Positions 63,746 to 64,000 of a DNA stretch of 64,000 bases are shown here, in pieces (positions within the stretch are counted from its first letter, which is position 1; each line of letters opens with the position of its first letter). The notes under the pieces were generated by a model. That model was not told the DNA's origin. It ran no database searches and saw nothing but the letters and a program-made list of their open reading frames with translations. The stretch comes from Lachnobacterium bovis (GTDB lineage: Bacteria > Bacillota > Clostridia > Lachnospirales > Lachnospiraceae). The stretch lies in contig NZ_FOGW01000007.1 of NCBI RefSeq assembly GCF_900111325.1, forward strand, positions 62,001 through 126,000, given 5' to 3'. A program made the translations under genes and the position numbers.

Positions 63746-64000
63746 CTACAAATCAAAGTAATTTTCATTTATATTTGTCTCATCAATAATATAATGAGGT
63801 CTACCTTTTATTTCTAAATAAATCTGAGAAAGATACTGCCCAATTATTCCAATCGAAAAAAGTTGAATTCCGCCAATTAGTAAAATAATACAAATTGACG
63901 AAGACCATCCATTCGCAGAGTTGTGATAGATTAATTGGCGTATAATTATAAAAATAATAAAAAACAAAGATAAAACAAAGAAAAATAATCCAATCAAGGA
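63746..64000 (-). CDS. GtrB/DPM1-like glycosyltransferase, C-terminal part
   Basis: The gene runs off the right edge; the frame is open to base 64000 and 84 residues are visible. They contain two membrane helices separated by a short loop (IIRQLIYHNSANGWSS), then GGIQLFSIGIIGQYLSQIYLE and KGRPHYIIDE. That is the end of GtrB-type polyprenyl-phosphate glucosyltransferases or dolichol-phosphate-mannose-like GT2 enzymes. The GT2 catalytic domain lies outside the window. Confidence 0.85.
   Translation of the reverse strand, partial: SLIGLFFFVLSLFFIIFIIIRQLIYHNSANGWSSSICIILLIGGIQLFSIGIIGQYLSQIYLEIKGRPHYIIDETNINENYFDL

Overview
The window is a stretch of an AT-rich, low-GC Gram-positive chromosome. 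It most resembles an anaerobic, motile member of the Clostridia, probably Lachnospiraceae; that assignment is inference from gene content, with no rRNA or other marker present. Supporting signs are strong GGAGG ribosome-binding sites, anaerobic enzymes (rubredoxin, the HydE maturase of [FeFe]-hydrogenase, radical SAM proteins, ATP-type PEP carboxykinase), two chemoreceptors, abundant two-component and GGDEF signalling, a short NadB with a NiaR repressor, and U-tailed intrinsic terminators after most units. No rRNA, tRNA, insertion sequence, prophage or CRISPR array was seen. Gene density and composition look uniform, so this reads as core chromosome with a few lineage-specific signalling and surface genes.

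Layout. 1-2.9 kb: end of a DUF4186 gene, a MATE exporter, an alpha/beta hydrolase and an RpiB-like isomerase. 3-9.9 kb: a chemoreceptor, then two paralogous seven-TM GGDEF diguanylate cyclases flanking an ABC-F ATPase, and a 61-residue protein. 10-13.4 kb: a methyltransferase and the glycogen debranching enzyme GlgX. 13.5-18.8 kb: a response regulator, sensor kinase, ABC ATPase and FtsX-type permease, with an 11-bp tandem repeat before the transporter genes. 18.8-22.3 kb: an SDR reductase (YmfI-like), a TPP riboswitch controlling a ThiE-ThiD fusion, and a membrane-anchored amidase. 22.4-25.9 kb: a hybrid kinase with Hpt domain and a double-receiver regulator, followed by three successive stem-loops. 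26-29.9 kb: serine acetyltransferase overlapping a cysteine-rich U32-like protein, then rubredoxin, glutathione peroxidase and a HAD phosphatase.

30-33.9 kb is a complete quinolinate/NAD de novo unit: nadB-nadC-niaR diverges from nadA across a palindromic control region. 34-38.4 kb: adenine deaminase, two small membrane proteins and a secreted SH3-NlpC/P60 hydrolase. 38.5-45.6 kb: HydE, a DUF2798 membrane protein, a TIGR01212 radical SAM protein, a BTAD regulator with a degenerate GGDEF-like tail, and a large secreted GH43 arabinanase. 46-50.2 kb: a sugar-nucleotide-type reductase overlapping a dicarboxylate symporter, a 48-residue membrane protein next to a voltage-gated K+ channel, and a YitT protein. 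50.5-55.8 kb: PckA, flavodoxin, a second chemoreceptor whose Shine-Dalgarno lies inside a terminator-like hairpin, and an orphan AAA ATPase. 55.8-60.7 kb: CstA, nagB-nagA and a PfkB kinase. 60.8-64 kb: a two-domain GT2 protein, a YugP-type metallopeptidase and the end of a GtrB-like glycosyltransferase.

Together the genes describe a plant-polysaccharide and amino-sugar user (arabinanase, NagAB, GlgX, PckA, CstA) with heavy c-di-GMP and envelope signalling. The most interesting unexplained elements are the CysE/U32-like overlap, the DGC-ABCF-DGC cluster, the terminator-embedded SD before the second chemoreceptor, the degenerate-GGDEF BTAD regulator and the micropeptide beside the K+ channel. 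No single convincing new multi-gene system was found.
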